In this document: in pieces, positions 15,804 to 23,542 of the stretch
How the letters are laid out: each line of letters starts with the position of its first letter
Numbering within the stretch: the first letter of the stretch is position 1
Source: Candidatus Hydrogenedentes bacterium CG07_land_8_20_14_0_80_42_17
GTDB lineage: Bacteria > UBA8481
Reading direction: 5' to 3'
NCBI GenBank assembly: GCA_002780065.1
Contig: PEWQ01000161.1
Location: 1-26,438 of the forward strand
DNA: 26,438 nt
The notes under the pieces: model-generated
Databases searched by the model: none
The model's input: the letters and a program-made list of their open reading frames with translations, nothing else
What the model was told of the DNA's origin: nothing
Made by a program: the position numbers and the translations under genes

Positions 15804-17918
15804 ATGGAACGAGGAATGAATACAGAGAGATCGCTTTGGGATTATTTGAGAGTCATCAAGCGCCGAATAAAGATTATTGTGTTGCTTCCAATTTTTGGAC
15901 TTCTAATTTCTTGGCTTTATGCTTCGAACATTACGCCGCGTTATGCTACTCGAGCTCAATTGACTATTCAGAAGAATATTCTTCGGGTAGGAGCAGGATT
16001 GCAGAGGGGAGTAATTTCAGCATTAGAAAAATCAGCCTTGACGAGGATGGCATCGAGTAAGGAAGTTTCTTTTCTTGCCGCACAGTATCTTCTTGATGGC
16101 GGTGGTCACGAGTTTCATGCAAAGTATGATAATCAAAATGAAGCTCAGCTTGCCGGAATGGTAAGATCCGTTGTTCAGATTTCAAATATTGAACAATCCA
16201 ATTTAATTGAAGTGAATGCAGTAGGAGAAAAGCCTGAAGAGCTCGCCGACTTTGCCAATGCGTATTCCCAAGCTATAATCGAATTTTTCAATGCTGAGCG
16301 AAGGAAAAATATTAATGAGCTTAAAGATTATCTTAATGCTCAGATTGCTAAATACACAGACAGACTTTCCGAATTAGATGTAAGAATTCTCGCTCTTAAA
16401 GCTCCGGAAAGAAATCTTCCGGAAGGAACGATGTCAAGTTCCGAGTCTGTTATGTCGGTAGAAAAAGAATTGAGACAGGTCGAATCAACTGATGAAGAAC
16501 TAACTAATTCGATTTCAAATTTGGAATCTGCATTGAAGAGCGGAGACATTAACAGAATACTTGCTATTTTACCATCGAGCAGTTTTGTAAATGAAAGAGC
16601 GGAACTGGCGAGATTGTCAGTTCAGCTTCGAGATTTATTGAAGCAGTTTACGGAATCTCACCCGAAGGTTGAACGTGCCAGGGCTGCTCTAAATTCATTA
16701 CGTGCATCATTGTTGGAGAGCACGAATTCAGAGGGAAATAAACTTCTGTCAGGTTGGAAGAAGAAATTGGAAGATATCAATATCGATAAAGCAAGATTGA
16801 ATTCAGAACGCGCTATGATCTCTTCTGCGATTGCTTCTTTACCGGATAGGTTGCGTGAAGAGGGAACTCTTGTGAGGGAACAGTCGGTTGTGACATCAGT
16901 GATTCAGATGTTTCGAAATAGATTGGAAGATCTTGATCTGTCTCTTTCCACTCCGAGCGACAGAATTGAACTTTTTGAGCTGGCATCAGTTCCACAAAAA
17001 CCATTTTATCCCGATACAAAGCTGATAATAGGAATGGGATTTGCGATAAGCCTTATTTTTGCCTTAGCGATTGCATTTATTCTGGAATCGCTTGATACGA
17101 GTTTATTTGAATTACGGGATGTTGAACGGTTAATTGAAAAACCGATTTTGGCTGTAATCCCGTCGATTAATATAGATGCAGATAAAGTTAACGAATGTAA
17201 GATTCCAATTAAACGTGAGATGGTGGAAAAATTACCGCTTGTTGTCGATCCGCGTTCACCATCTTCTGAAGCTTATCGAACATTAAGAACTGTAATAAAT
17301 AATCGATTTACTTCAAAGGGAAAGAAGACTTTGCTGATAACCAGCACTACTCCTCAAGAAGGAAAAACGACGACAATCGTAAACCTTTCGCTTGCCTGCG
17401 CTGATGCCGGAATGAAGACATGTTTAGTTGGAGCCAACTTACGCCATCCGATTATCGGAAGATTTTTTGCTATTGATAGAACAAAGGGACTTCATGAGAT
17501 ACTTACAGGAACAATGCCTCCCGAGAATGTAGTTCAACCGACCGGCTATGAAAATTTAGATATCATTGATTCGGGCTCATTTGCAAGAAGACCTGCGGAA
17601 CTTCTTGCAAAGCCTGAATTAGAGAAATTATTTTCATGGTTGAAGGAGCGGTATGAAATTATTCTAATAGATTCGCCTCCAACTCTTCCTGTTGCTGATT
17701 CAGCAACAATAGCGCCGAAAGTGGACGGAATTCTTTTGGTTTACCTCGTGAGTGTAGCTCCGCGTGACGCTCTTGTTCGTTGTAAAAACATTTTGGAAGA
17801 GGTTGGCGGGAATATTATCGGAGTAGTCTTCAATGATATTTGGGGTGCCTCACAGGCAGATTACGCCGGCTATTATTATTATCATCGATATGCAAGCGAT
17901 GAGTTCAGGAGAATCTAA
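15804..17918 (+). CDS. Wzc-like polysaccharide co-polymerase with degenerate BY-kinase domain (copy 1)
   Basis: A 704-residue inner-membrane protein of the Wzc type, which controls chain length and couples synthesis to the export channel. Two transmembrane helices (about 23-45 and 406-428) bracket a periplasmic Wzz/GNVR coiled-coil domain. The cytoplasmic CpsD/CapB-like domain has Walker A TPQEGKTTT (about 516-524) and Walker B IILIDSPP (about 619-626). Walker A', normally DxDxR, reads LVGANLRHP (about 541-549), so both aspartates needed for tyrosine-kinase chemistry are replaced. The C-terminus still carries a tyrosine cluster, AGYYYYHRYASDE. Nucleotide binding is plausible and kinase activity doubtful. 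The start at 15804 has only weak Shine-Dalgarno support; an ATG at 15816 is the alternative. It is a paralogue of the next large gene. Confidence 0.9.
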   Translation: MERGMNTERSLWDYLRVIKRRIKIIVLLPIFGLLISWLYASNITPRYATRAQLTIQKNILRVGAGLQRGVISALEKSALTRMASSKEVSFLAAQYLLDGGGHEFHAKYDNQNEAQLAGMVRSVVQISNIEQSNLIEVNAVGEKPEELADFANAYSQAIIEFFNAERRKNINELKDYLNAQIAKYTDRLSELDVRILALKAPERNLPEGTMSSSESVMSVEKELRQVESTDEELTNSISNLESALKSGDINRILAILPSSSFVNERAELARLSVQLRDLLKQFTESHPKVERARAALNSLRASLLESTNSEGNKLLSGWKKKLEDINIDKARLNSERAMISSAIASLPDRLREEGTLVREQSVVTSVIQMFRNRLEDLDLSLSTPSDRIELFELASVPQKPFYPDTKLIIGMGFAISLIFALAIAFILESLDTSLFELRDVERLIEKPILAVIPSINIDADKVNECKIPIKREMVEKLPLVVDPRSPSSEAYRTLRTVINNRFTSKGKKTLLITSTTPQEGKTTTIVNLSLACADAGMKTCLVGANLRHPIIGRFFAIDRTKGLHEILTGTMPPENVVQPTGYENLDIIDSGSFARRPAELLAKPELEKLFSWLKERYEIILIDSPPTLPVADSATIAPKVDGILLVYLVSVAPRDALVRCKNILEEVGGNIIGVVFNDIWGASQADYAGYYYYHRYASDEFRRI

Positions 17919-17919
17919 A

Positions 17920-18006
17920 ATGCCCTTCAACTATATCAACTCTCTCAAAGGGCGAGGGGAAACAGTTGCAAAAGCTATTAGAAAGGAGGATAGATCGTGG
18001 CGGTAG
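17920..18006 (+). CDS. possible 28-residue leader ORF between the two wzc-like genes
   Basis: An ATG two bases after the first wzc-like stop opens a 28-codon frame (MPFNYINSLKGRGETVAKAI and eight more residues). AGGAG lies 8 bases upstream, inside the last codons of the preceding gene. The frame fills the 78-base gap and ends 10 bases inside the second wzc-like gene, which would couple its translation to that of the GTG start at 17997. The predicted peptide is basic and has no recognisable motif. Chance is a real possibility at this length; the well-placed RBS and the exact fit are its only support. Confidence 0.28.
   Translation: MPFNYINSLKGRGETVAKAIRKEDRSWR
17922..17953 (+). other. hairpin between the wzc-like genes
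   Basis: GCCCTT (17922-17927) and AAGGGC (17948-17953) are perfect complements around a 20-base loop. No T-run follows, so it is not an intrinsic terminator. It could stabilise the upstream mRNA or set relative expression of the two paralogues. Confidence 0.3.
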
Positions 18007-20231
18007 GCTATGAGATGTCGCTCCAGGATTACCTCCGCGTAATATTTAAACGGAAATGGATTATTCTAGTATCAACTTTTACAATTTTCGTAACCTCTCT
18101 AGTTTATACAAGTAAGTTAATTCCGAGATATGTTGCTTCCGGCAGAGTGGAACTCAACTATCAGTCGACGCTTGCAACTTTGTTGTCAGATGCGCTTTTA
18201 TACAAAGGCAACGAGCTTGCGACTGCGATAAATTTTGCTACTTCGATGCCGGTTATGGAGAACGCAGTCAGGAGATTGGGGCTAGTCGGGCCTGATGCAA
18301 CAAAGGCTGACGTATTAGTCGAAGCTTCGAAATTGCAAGCGGGAGCTTCAGCAATTGGCGACGGTCAGACGAATTTCATTACGATTTCGTTTACGCATTG
18401 GGATCCGAAATTTTGCGCCGAAGCAGTGGATGCAATAGCTGAAGGATTCAGTGAAGAGTATCGATCGAGAAACACCAAAGATGCAGATCAAATAAAATTG
18501 TTTTTAGAGGAACAGGCTCGAATGGCAGAACAGCAGTTACTTGAGTCTGAAAATGAGCTTGCTTTTTTGAAACAGCAGAAAAATTATGTCGAACTCGATC
18601 AAGGAGTTCGGATTAACATAGAACAAGCGGCTACTATCGAGGCTGATTACACGAAGATAAAGATGGAGCGACAGCAGATAGAGCGTGAACTTCTTGAAAT
18701 GAAAACGGAGCTTAAGAATGAGGAACCAAGCGTAAGAACTCAGGAATTAATTCAGAACGATCCTCGATTGAGAGAAAACCGCAAACAGCTTATAGATGCG
18801 GAGATGGAACTTGCTACAAAACTTAAGACATTAACTCCGCTACATCCTGAAGTTAAGAGAGTCGAAGACAATTTGAGACGATTACGCACTCAGATGGAAA
18901 TAATTATCGGAGAGATTACAAAGGACCGACGAGCCGAATTGGAAACCAAATTCGGAATTTTGAAGGAGAAAGAAGCAGCCATTCAGCACGCTATTCCTCG
19001 TTTGAAGTTCTTAACTGAAGACATTCCGCGGCAACAGATGGAACAGGCGCGCATACAAAGACAGATATCTATGCAGGAAAAATTATTTTCTTTCTTCAGA
19101 GATAAGCTGGAAGAGAAGAAATACGATGAGCTTGTAAGCAGGGACAATGCGATATCAGTCATAGAGCATGCGGCTATTCCGCTAACACCTAATTATCCGA
19201 ATAAAAAAACAAATGCAATGGTTGGAATGGCAATCGGATTAATTTTAGGATTTGCTTTAGCGTTTGTGGTTGAAGCGATGGATACTTCTATTGGAACGAT
19301 AGAAGATGTAGAAAGAACTACTGGGCTCCAGGTTTTGGGAGTTATTCCATCAATAGCTGTAGATGAAGATGAACAGGCTTTAGCGACTCAGTCGATTGTG
19401 ACTTTCGATCCGGATCATGTGAGAACTCGAGATATTAAAGAGCGACTGCTGGAACTTGACACTTCTGTTCGGCAAAGTCAAAACGGGACAGGAGTCTTCA
19501 AACCACAATTGATAACATATCATGATCCGAAATCTCCGATTTCAGAAGCATATAGGACATTGCGAACGAACGTGCAATTTAAGGGAGCCATTGGCGATAT
19601 GAAGACGTTGACTGTTACCTCGTCAGGGCCTCAGGAAGGCAAGACTACGACACTTTGCAATCTTGCTGTTGCGATGGCGCAATCAGGATTGAAGGTGCTG
19701 GCAATGGGTTGCAACTTGAGAAGACCGGCATTGCATAAACTTCTAGGAATAAACAAAAAACCCGGCGTAACAGATATTTTGATTGGAGCTCGAAAATGGG
19801 AAGAGGTTGTTCAGAAAACAGGAATTGAAAATCTGCATGCGTTTTGTTCAGGACCTATTCCTCCGAATCCAAGCGAACTTTTGGCATCCGACGAGATGAC
19901 TGAACTGATAAGGCAGGTCAGAGAAGCTTATGACATCGTGATATTTGATTGCCCGCCCATTTTACCGGTTACAGATGCGGCAGTTTTGTCGGCAAAATGT
20001 GATTCCGTGCTTTTGGTTTATTATGTCGGCAAAGCCGCCAGAGAAGCATTGGTCAGAGCAAAGGTTCAGTTAGAGAATGTAGGCGCAAAAATATTAGGAG
20101 TTGTTTTGAATCACATACCCGCCGAAGGTAGATTAGGATATTCATACTATTATTATCACTATCATTATTACGGCGAGTCATCTAAAGAAGACGGTCTACC
20201 AACCAGGATATTGAAGAAGAGAAAAACCTGA
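17997..20231 (+). CDS. Wzc-like polysaccharide co-polymerase with degenerate BY-kinase domain (copy 2)
   Basis: A 744-residue paralogue of the preceding protein with the same plan: transmembrane helices at about 22-44 and 405-427, a periplasmic Wzz/GNVR coiled coil, then a CpsD-like ATPase domain. Walker A is GPQEGKTTT (about 544-552) and Walker B IVIFDCPPI (about 647-655). Walker A' reads LAMGCNLRRP (about 568-577), again GxN instead of DxD, the same substitution pattern as copy 1. The tail holds an unusually dense tyrosine/histidine cluster, SYYYYHYHYYGES (about 715-727), followed by a basic end. The GTG start has a strong AAGGAGG upstream. Its stop overlaps the next start as TGATG. Two full-length Wzc-type proteins in one operon suggest a hetero-oligomer or two export systems. 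Confidence 0.9.
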   Translation: MAVGYEMSLQDYLRVIFKRKWIILVSTFTIFVTSLVYTSKLIPRYVASGRVELNYQSTLATLLSDALLYKGNELATAINFATSMPVMENAVRRLGLVGPDATKADVLVEASKLQAGASAIGDGQTNFITISFTHWDPKFCAEAVDAIAEGFSEEYRSRNTKDADQIKLFLEEQARMAEQQLLESENELAFLKQQKNYVELDQGVRINIEQAATIEADYTKIKMERQQIERELLEMKTELKNEEPSVRTQELIQNDPRLRENRKQLIDAEMELATKLKTLTPLHPEVKRVEDNLRRLRTQMEIIIGEITKDRRAELETKFGILKEKEAAIQHAIPRLKFLTEDIPRQQMEQARIQRQISMQEKLFSFFRDKLEEKKYDELVSRDNAISVIEHAAIPLTPNYPNKKTNAMVGMAIGLILGFALAFVVEAMDTSIGTIEDVERTTGLQVLGVIPSIAVDEDEQALATQSIVTFDPDHVRTRDIKERLLELDTSVRQSQNGTGVFKPQLITYHDPKSPISEAYRTLRTNVQFKGAIGDMKTLTVTSSGPQEGKTTTLCNLAVAMAQSGLKVLAMGCNLRRPALHKLLGINKKPGVTDILIGARKWEEVVQKTGIENLHAFCSGPIPPNPSELLASDEMTELIRQVREAYDIVIFDCPPILPVTDAAVLSAKCDSVLLVYYVGKAAREALVRAKVQLENVGAKILGVVLNHIPAEGRLGYSYYYYHYHYYGESSKEDGLPTRILKKRKT

Positions 20232-21664
20232 TGTCTGAAGTTGGAACTTCTGCCGGCACTTTATCTCCTTACCGAATAGAATCACCATCTCAGACCAAAC
20301 CTATGGCCGGAGCCATGGGTTTGGTATTTATTTCGCTGGGATTTGTAATGTATCTTGCAATGCAGGCAGATGCTGCGGGTTCTTCATATCTTGCAATAGG
20401 CATCGTTTCATTGATAGTTATTCTTTTTACATTAATCGATGTAGAATTTGGTATTTATTGCTTAATCGGAGGAATGCTTCTTTCGCCTGAAATTCCTATT
20501 CCTTTCATTCATCTTCCCGGTAGACAGGTTATCGTACGAATAGATGATATGATGATTTTAATGGTTGGAGCGGCATGGTTTGCTCAAACTGCAGTTAGAG
20601 GAAAACTCGACCATCTTGTTTCTACTCCATTAAATAAACCTATTTTGTTATTTCTATTCATCACTATTATTTCTACAGCAAGAGGCTCTTTCATGGGCTC
20701 AGTCGGCAGTCCGCTGACAGCATTCTTTTTTGTTCTGAAATTCATAGAATTTTTTCTTTTATATTTTTTGGTAGTGAATACTATTTCATCTGAAGCTCAG
20801 ATACGGCGAATAATGATATCGTATTTTATTACGCTATTAGTTGTAGTAATTTATGCAACATGGATGTCAGTAGTAACTCGACAGATTGGGCGAGCAACTA
20901 CTCCGTTTGAGTCTGCTGAAGAGCCAGGAACGCTTGGCGGATATCTGCTTTTTTCTTTTGCTCTTGCATTTGGACTTTTAAATTACATATCAAATCCGAT
21001 CTCTAAATTATTTTATTTTGCCGTGATGTGCGCCATTATTCCGCCTTTTCTTTACACGCTTTCAAGAGGTTCATATATGGCCTTTTTTCCAATGTTCATT
21101 GGCGTTTTGTATTTGAGCAAGCGAAAACTGATTCCGTTTGCGTTGTTGGTTGTGTTAGCTTTGGCAATGCCTTATCTCCCTTCCACCACGAAGGAACGCG
21201 TCGAATATACATTTCAGAATAGGATTGAAAATATTTTCAATCCTGAAGAAGAGGTTGTATTGGATCCTTCGTCAACCGCCAGACTTGAACGATATAATGG
21301 GGTTATTCTTCAGTGGCAGTATAAACCTCTATTGGGGCAAGGAATGACCGGTGTTGGATTCGTGGACAGCCAAATAGTTCGTGTCTTGGGAGAACTGGGC
21401 ATTCTAGGGCTATTGACATTGTCGTGGATATTCAAAAATCTTTTTCAATCGGCATTAACGCTCTATCGATTTCTTCCGAATGGCTACATGAAAGGATTGG
21501 TGCTTGGAATGATTGCAGGTACTATCGGACTGATATTTCACGGAGCTACTGCGAACACATTTACTGTAGTGCGTATTGCAGGACCATTTTGGGTTATGGC
21601 AGGGATTACTTTTGTGATATATCGCTTACATGAGAAGGAATTAAAGGCAAGCCATGCGTCTTGA
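20231..21664 (+). CDS. O-antigen polymerase/ligase-like membrane protein
   Basis: A 477-residue protein with about ten to twelve hydrophobic helices. Near the C-terminus YKPLLGQGMTGVGFVDSQIV and VLGELGILGLLTLSWIF form the loop-plus-helix typical of the Wzy_C superfamily. ATTPFESAEEPGTLGGYLLF earlier resembles the first periplasmic loop region. It would polymerise or attach lipid-linked glycan units on the periplasmic face, working with the Wzc-like and Wza-like proteins encoded upstream. It starts within the TGATG overlap with the second wzc-like gene and overlaps the next small gene by 11 bases. It is clearly different from the 378-residue protein at 2641-3777, so the locus has two members of the superfamily. 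Polymerase is favoured over ligase because of the export genes beside it. Confidence 0.85.
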   Translation: MSEVGTSAGTLSPYRIESPSQTKPMAGAMGLVFISLGFVMYLAMQADAAGSSYLAIGIVSLIVILFTLIDVEFGIYCLIGGMLLSPEIPIPFIHLPGRQVIVRIDDMMILMVGAAWFAQTAVRGKLDHLVSTPLNKPILLFLFITIISTARGSFMGSVGSPLTAFFFVLKFIEFFLLYFLVVNTISSEAQIRRIMISYFITLLVVVIYATWMSVVTRQIGRATTPFESAEEPGTLGGYLLFSFALAFGLLNYISNPISKLFYFAVMCAIIPPFLYTLSRGSYMAFFPMFIGVLYLSKRKLIPFALLVVLALAMPYLPSTTKERVEYTFQNRIENIFNPEEEVVLDPSSTARLERYNGVILQWQYKPLLGQGMTGVGFVDSQIVRVLGELGILGLLTLSWIFKNLFQSALTLYRFLPNGYMKGLVLGMIAGTIGLIFHGATANTFTVVRIAGPFWVMAGITFVIYRLHEKELKASHAS

Positions 21665-21866
21665 AGAAACTGGATTTTTATTATTTTTATTAGCCGCAAT
21701 CGTTCTGATCTCAGGATTTTACATTTCAGAGCAGTGGACTAATCTTGTGAAACCATTTTTTGAATTATTTGGCGCGATAATTATTTATTTTCGTTATCCG
21801 GCAATTGCAATTGCATTGCTAATTGGTATTGTAATCTTCATGAAGAAAATCAGCAGAGCCAGATGA
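21654..21866 (+). CDS. small two-helix membrane protein, unknown function
   Basis: A 70-residue protein I cannot assign to a family. Two hydrophobic helices (about residues 7-24 and 44-63) are joined by a polar stretch with SEQWTNLVKPFFELFG, and the tail is basic (KKISRAR), so both termini probably lie in the cytoplasm. Its ATG overlaps the end of the polymerase-like gene by 11 bases and its stop overlaps the proC start as ATGA. This tight packing on both sides is good evidence that it is translated. It may be an accessory subunit of the polymerase or of YggT-type membrane proteins downstream; nothing in the sequence decides this. Confidence 0.75.
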   Translation: MRLEETGFLLFLLAAIVLISGFYISEQWTNLVKPFFELFGAIIIYFRYPAIAIALLIGIVIFMKKISRAR

Positions 21867-22660
21867 AGATAAGATTTGTCGGCGGCGGCCGAATGGCTAC
21901 TGCAATTCTTTCAGGCTTAATTGCAAAGGAATATTCGAGCGGAGAACTTTTTGTATCCGATCCCCAACTTCAAGCTAGAGAAAAATTAAAAACAATTTTA
22001 CCTGAAGAAAATATTTTTTCTGATACGTCGAAGATGCTTTTGACAACTGATGGAGTAATTGTCATTGCAGTTAAGCCGCAAGAGATTAATAACGTATTTC
22101 CATTATTCAAAGAGATAGAAAAGAGTTTGGTAATTTCTATTGTTGCCGGAATAACTTGCGCAAAGATTGAATCTCATCTTTCTGAAGGCGTTCCGGTAGT
22201 TAGAGCAATGCCGAATACGCCTGCGCTAATTGGACAGGGAATTACCGCTATTGCCTCGGGTAAGTGGGCTGGAGATGCAGAGATGAAGACTGCAGAAAGC
22301 ATTCTTTCGACAGTAGGCAAAGTAGTTTTACTTAATGAAGAATCAATAGACGCAGTGACGGCAATTTCAGGTTCCGGCCCAGCGTATTTTTTTCTCTTCA
22401 TGAAAGCGCTTTATCGAAGCGGAATAAAACTCGGTCTGAATGAAGATACGGCTCTAGAGTTAGTGCTATCTACTGCTAGAGGAGCCGTCATGCTTGCTGA
22501 AAATTCGAAAACACCGCTTCAAGATTTAATCTCTGCTGTTGCATCGAAAGGCGGAACAACGGAGCAAGCGCTGAAAGTTTTTGCGGAACGAGGCTTAGAA
22601 GAGATCGTTTTTTCTGCGGCTCTAGCGGCGAAGAATCGTTCAGAGGAACTTTCTCGTTGA
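21863..22660 (+). CDS. proC: pyrroline-5-carboxylate reductase
   Basis: A 265-residue cytoplasmic enzyme, normal length, that makes L-proline from pyrroline-5-carboxylate using NAD(P)H. The Rossmann start IRFVGGGRMATAILSGL is intact, followed by IAVKPQEI and SIVAGITCAKIE. VRAMPNTPALIGQG and the ProC signature AVTAISGSGPAYFFLF are present, as is the conserved GAVMLAENS and SKGGTTEQALKVF in the dimerisation domain. It begins in an ATGA overlap with the small membrane protein gene and ends in a TTGA overlap with yggT. proC next to yggT is a widely conserved pairing; their attachment to a polysaccharide operon is less usual. Confidence 0.96.
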   Translation: MKIRFVGGGRMATAILSGLIAKEYSSGELFVSDPQLQAREKLKTILPEENIFSDTSKMLLTTDGVIVIAVKPQEINNVFPLFKEIEKSLVISIVAGITCAKIESHLSEGVPVVRAMPNTPALIGQGITAIASGKWAGDAEMKTAESILSTVGKVVLLNEESIDAVTAISGSGPAYFFLFMKALYRSGIKLGLNEDTALELVLSTARGAVMLAENSKTPLQDLISAVASKGGTTEQALKVFAERGLEEIVFSAALAAKNRSEELSR

Positions 22661-22971
22661 TAGTTTTTTCGAATTTATTGAAAGCCACGGCACTAATTAT
22701 AGATTTGCTGTTGCAGGCATATTTGTGGATAGTTATTGCATCGGCAGTCATTACGTGGGTGAACGCTGATCCGTGGAACCCGATTGTTAAATTTCTTAGA
22801 AAATCCACATCTCCAGTCTTTATTCGATTACGAACTTGGTTTCCTTTTTTCTCTCTAGGCGCAATCGACTTCACGCCGATGGCAGTGATTGCAGTCATAA
22901 TGTTTCTTAGATATTTTGTTGTTGGAACTATGATTGACTACTCAATTTTATTAAGGATGCGCGCTCTGTAG
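22657..22971 (+). CDS. yggT: YggT family membrane protein
   Basis: A 104-residue integral membrane protein of the YggT family, linked in other bacteria to cell division, thylakoid organisation or osmotic stress, with no settled biochemical role. Two hydrophobic helices (about 10-30 and 68-90) flank the family signature SAVITWVNADPWNPIVKFLR and the later GAIDFTPMAVIAVIMFLR. This copy has one YggT unit, where many proteins carry two. Translation starts at TTG 22657, overlapping the proC stop by 4 bases. Its last codons (LLRMRAL, stop) lie inside a 35-bp sequence that recurs about 600 bases downstream, on the far side of an inserted DUF4160-DUF2442 module. Confidence 0.92.
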   Translation: MIVFSNLLKATALIIDLLLQAYLWIVIASAVITWVNADPWNPIVKFLRKSTSPVFIRLRTWFPFFSLGAIDFTPMAVIAVIMFLRYFVVGTMIDYSILLRMRAL

Positions 22972-22976
22972 AAGCG
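22942..22976 (+). repeat. 35-bp direct repeat, copy 1 (3' end of yggT)
   Basis: TCAATTTTATTAAGG (22942-22956), then AT, then GCGCGCTCTGTAGAAGCG (22959-22976) matches copy 2 at 33 of 35 positions once the insertion splitting copy 2 is removed. It includes the final codons and stop of yggT plus five bases beyond. Flanking sequence outside the 35 bases does not match. Confidence 0.85.
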
Positions 22977-22983
22977 GAATAAC

Positions 22984-23289
22984 TTAGATATGGCTGTAAG
23001 CGAATGACCTAGCTATTTTGTTAGATTTATTATGTTTGTATTTAAGAGGGTATTTTTCAGGATGCTCCAAATTATCTATTTCTAAATCTATATCTAAGTC
23101 TGGCCAATATAGATGAAAACCATGAAGTAATTTTACATTTTGAATTGATTTAATGCTTTCGTCTTTAAAATATGGATAATTTTCAAAAGATAAAAAATAT
23201 TCTTTTCCTTTTACAAACAACCATATTCCAAAAGAAGAAATATTTTCAATTGATACTGAAATATTTTTTCCATTCTTTAATGATTTCAT
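22984..23289 (-). CDS. DUF2442 domain protein
   Basis: A 101-residue protein of the DUF2442 family. ENYPYFKDESIKSIQNVKLL, HGFHLYWPDLDIDLEIDNLE and the ending HPEKYPL are the family's typical core, and the C-terminal KHNKSNKIARSFAYSHI is extra. I chose ATG 23289 because AAGGAG lies 7 bases upstream and residues match the family from there; an in-frame ATG at 23322 would add 11 residues out of family. DUF2442 genes commonly sit directly after a DUF4160 gene, as here, with the two overlapping. The pair is often treated as toxin-antitoxin-like, but which partner does what is not established. It converges on yggT with only 12 bases between stops. Confidence 0.85.
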   Translation of the reverse strand: MKSLKNGKNISVSIENISSFGIWLFVKGKEYFLSFENYPYFKDESIKSIQNVKLLHGFHLYWPDLDIDLEIDNLEHPEKYPLKYKHNKSNKIARSFAYSHI

Positions 23290-23487
23290 TTTTATGCTCC
23301 TTGACAAGTTTCTGTATTTCATTTAATTTTTTGCATTAAGTTTATGGTATGTTGCCATTGAAACTATAGGTTCTAACCAAAATTTTGCTTCACCATCTGC
23401 ACAAATAATATGAACATGCATTCTATTTTCTTCATTTGAAAGAAAATAGAATCGATAACCTTTAATTCGAAATAAAGTAGGACTCAT
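23246..23487 (-). pseudogene. DUF4160 domain gene interrupted by a -1 frameshift (broken or programmed)
   Basis: From ATG 23487 the frame encodes 54 residues starting MSPTLFRIKGYRFYFLSNEE and containing GEAKFWLEPIVSM, a clear DUF4160 N-terminus, then stops at 23323. The remaining family sequence, LNEIQKLVKEHKNEIIKEWK and on to a TGA at 23246, continues in the -1 frame. The junction reads GCA AAA AAT TAA: a slippery A AAA AAT heptamer (23332-23326) directly before the stop. A -1 slip there gives an 80-residue product of normal family length. A single lost A in this A6 run (by mutation or sequencing) explains it equally well. The intact frame on both sides favours either recent damage or real recoding. 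The end overlaps the DUF2442 start by 44 bases. Confidence 0.8.
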
Positions 23488-23498
23488 AATTTATTGCC

Positions 23499-23510
23499 TA
23501 ATAATTATTA
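23499..23510. promoter_or_regulatory. 12-bp perfect palindrome upstream of the DUF4160 gene
   Basis: TAATAATTATTA is its own reverse complement. It lies between the -10 box and the ATG of the minus-strand DUF4160 gene, over the predicted transcription start. That is where autorepressing toxin-antitoxin-type proteins often bind. Its low complexity makes chance possible. Confidence 0.4.
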
Positions 23511-23513
23511 ATT

Positions 23514-23542
23514 AGAATAAAACCGTTAAATGGTATTGTCAA
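23514..23542 (-). promoter_or_regulatory. near-consensus promoter of the DUF4160-DUF2442 pair
   Basis: On the minus strand a perfect TTGACA (23542-23537), a 17-base spacer and TATTCT (23519-23514) form one of the strongest promoters in the window. The -35 box straddles the edge of direct-repeat copy 2: its first four bases come from the repeated sequence and the last two from the module. Confidence 0.65.

Larger units (their letters stand above)
22977..23538. mobile_element. 562-bp inserted module carrying DUF4160-DUF2442
   Basis: The segment between the two 35-bp repeats is more A+T-rich than its neighbours and is coded on the opposite strand. It holds its own promoter, palindrome and gene pair. 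Duplication of a host gene's 3' end around such a module is the layout produced by site-specific integration or by duplication on insertion. No recombinase is encoded within it, so it would have to be mobilised in trans or be a decayed remnant. The repeats alone could also arise by local tandem duplication followed by sequence loss. Confidence 0.45.

Noticed and set aside
23290-23322. Longer DUF2442 start at 23322
   Set aside because: It is the DUF4160 coding region read out of frame; AAGGAG positions the start at 23289, where family similarity begins.
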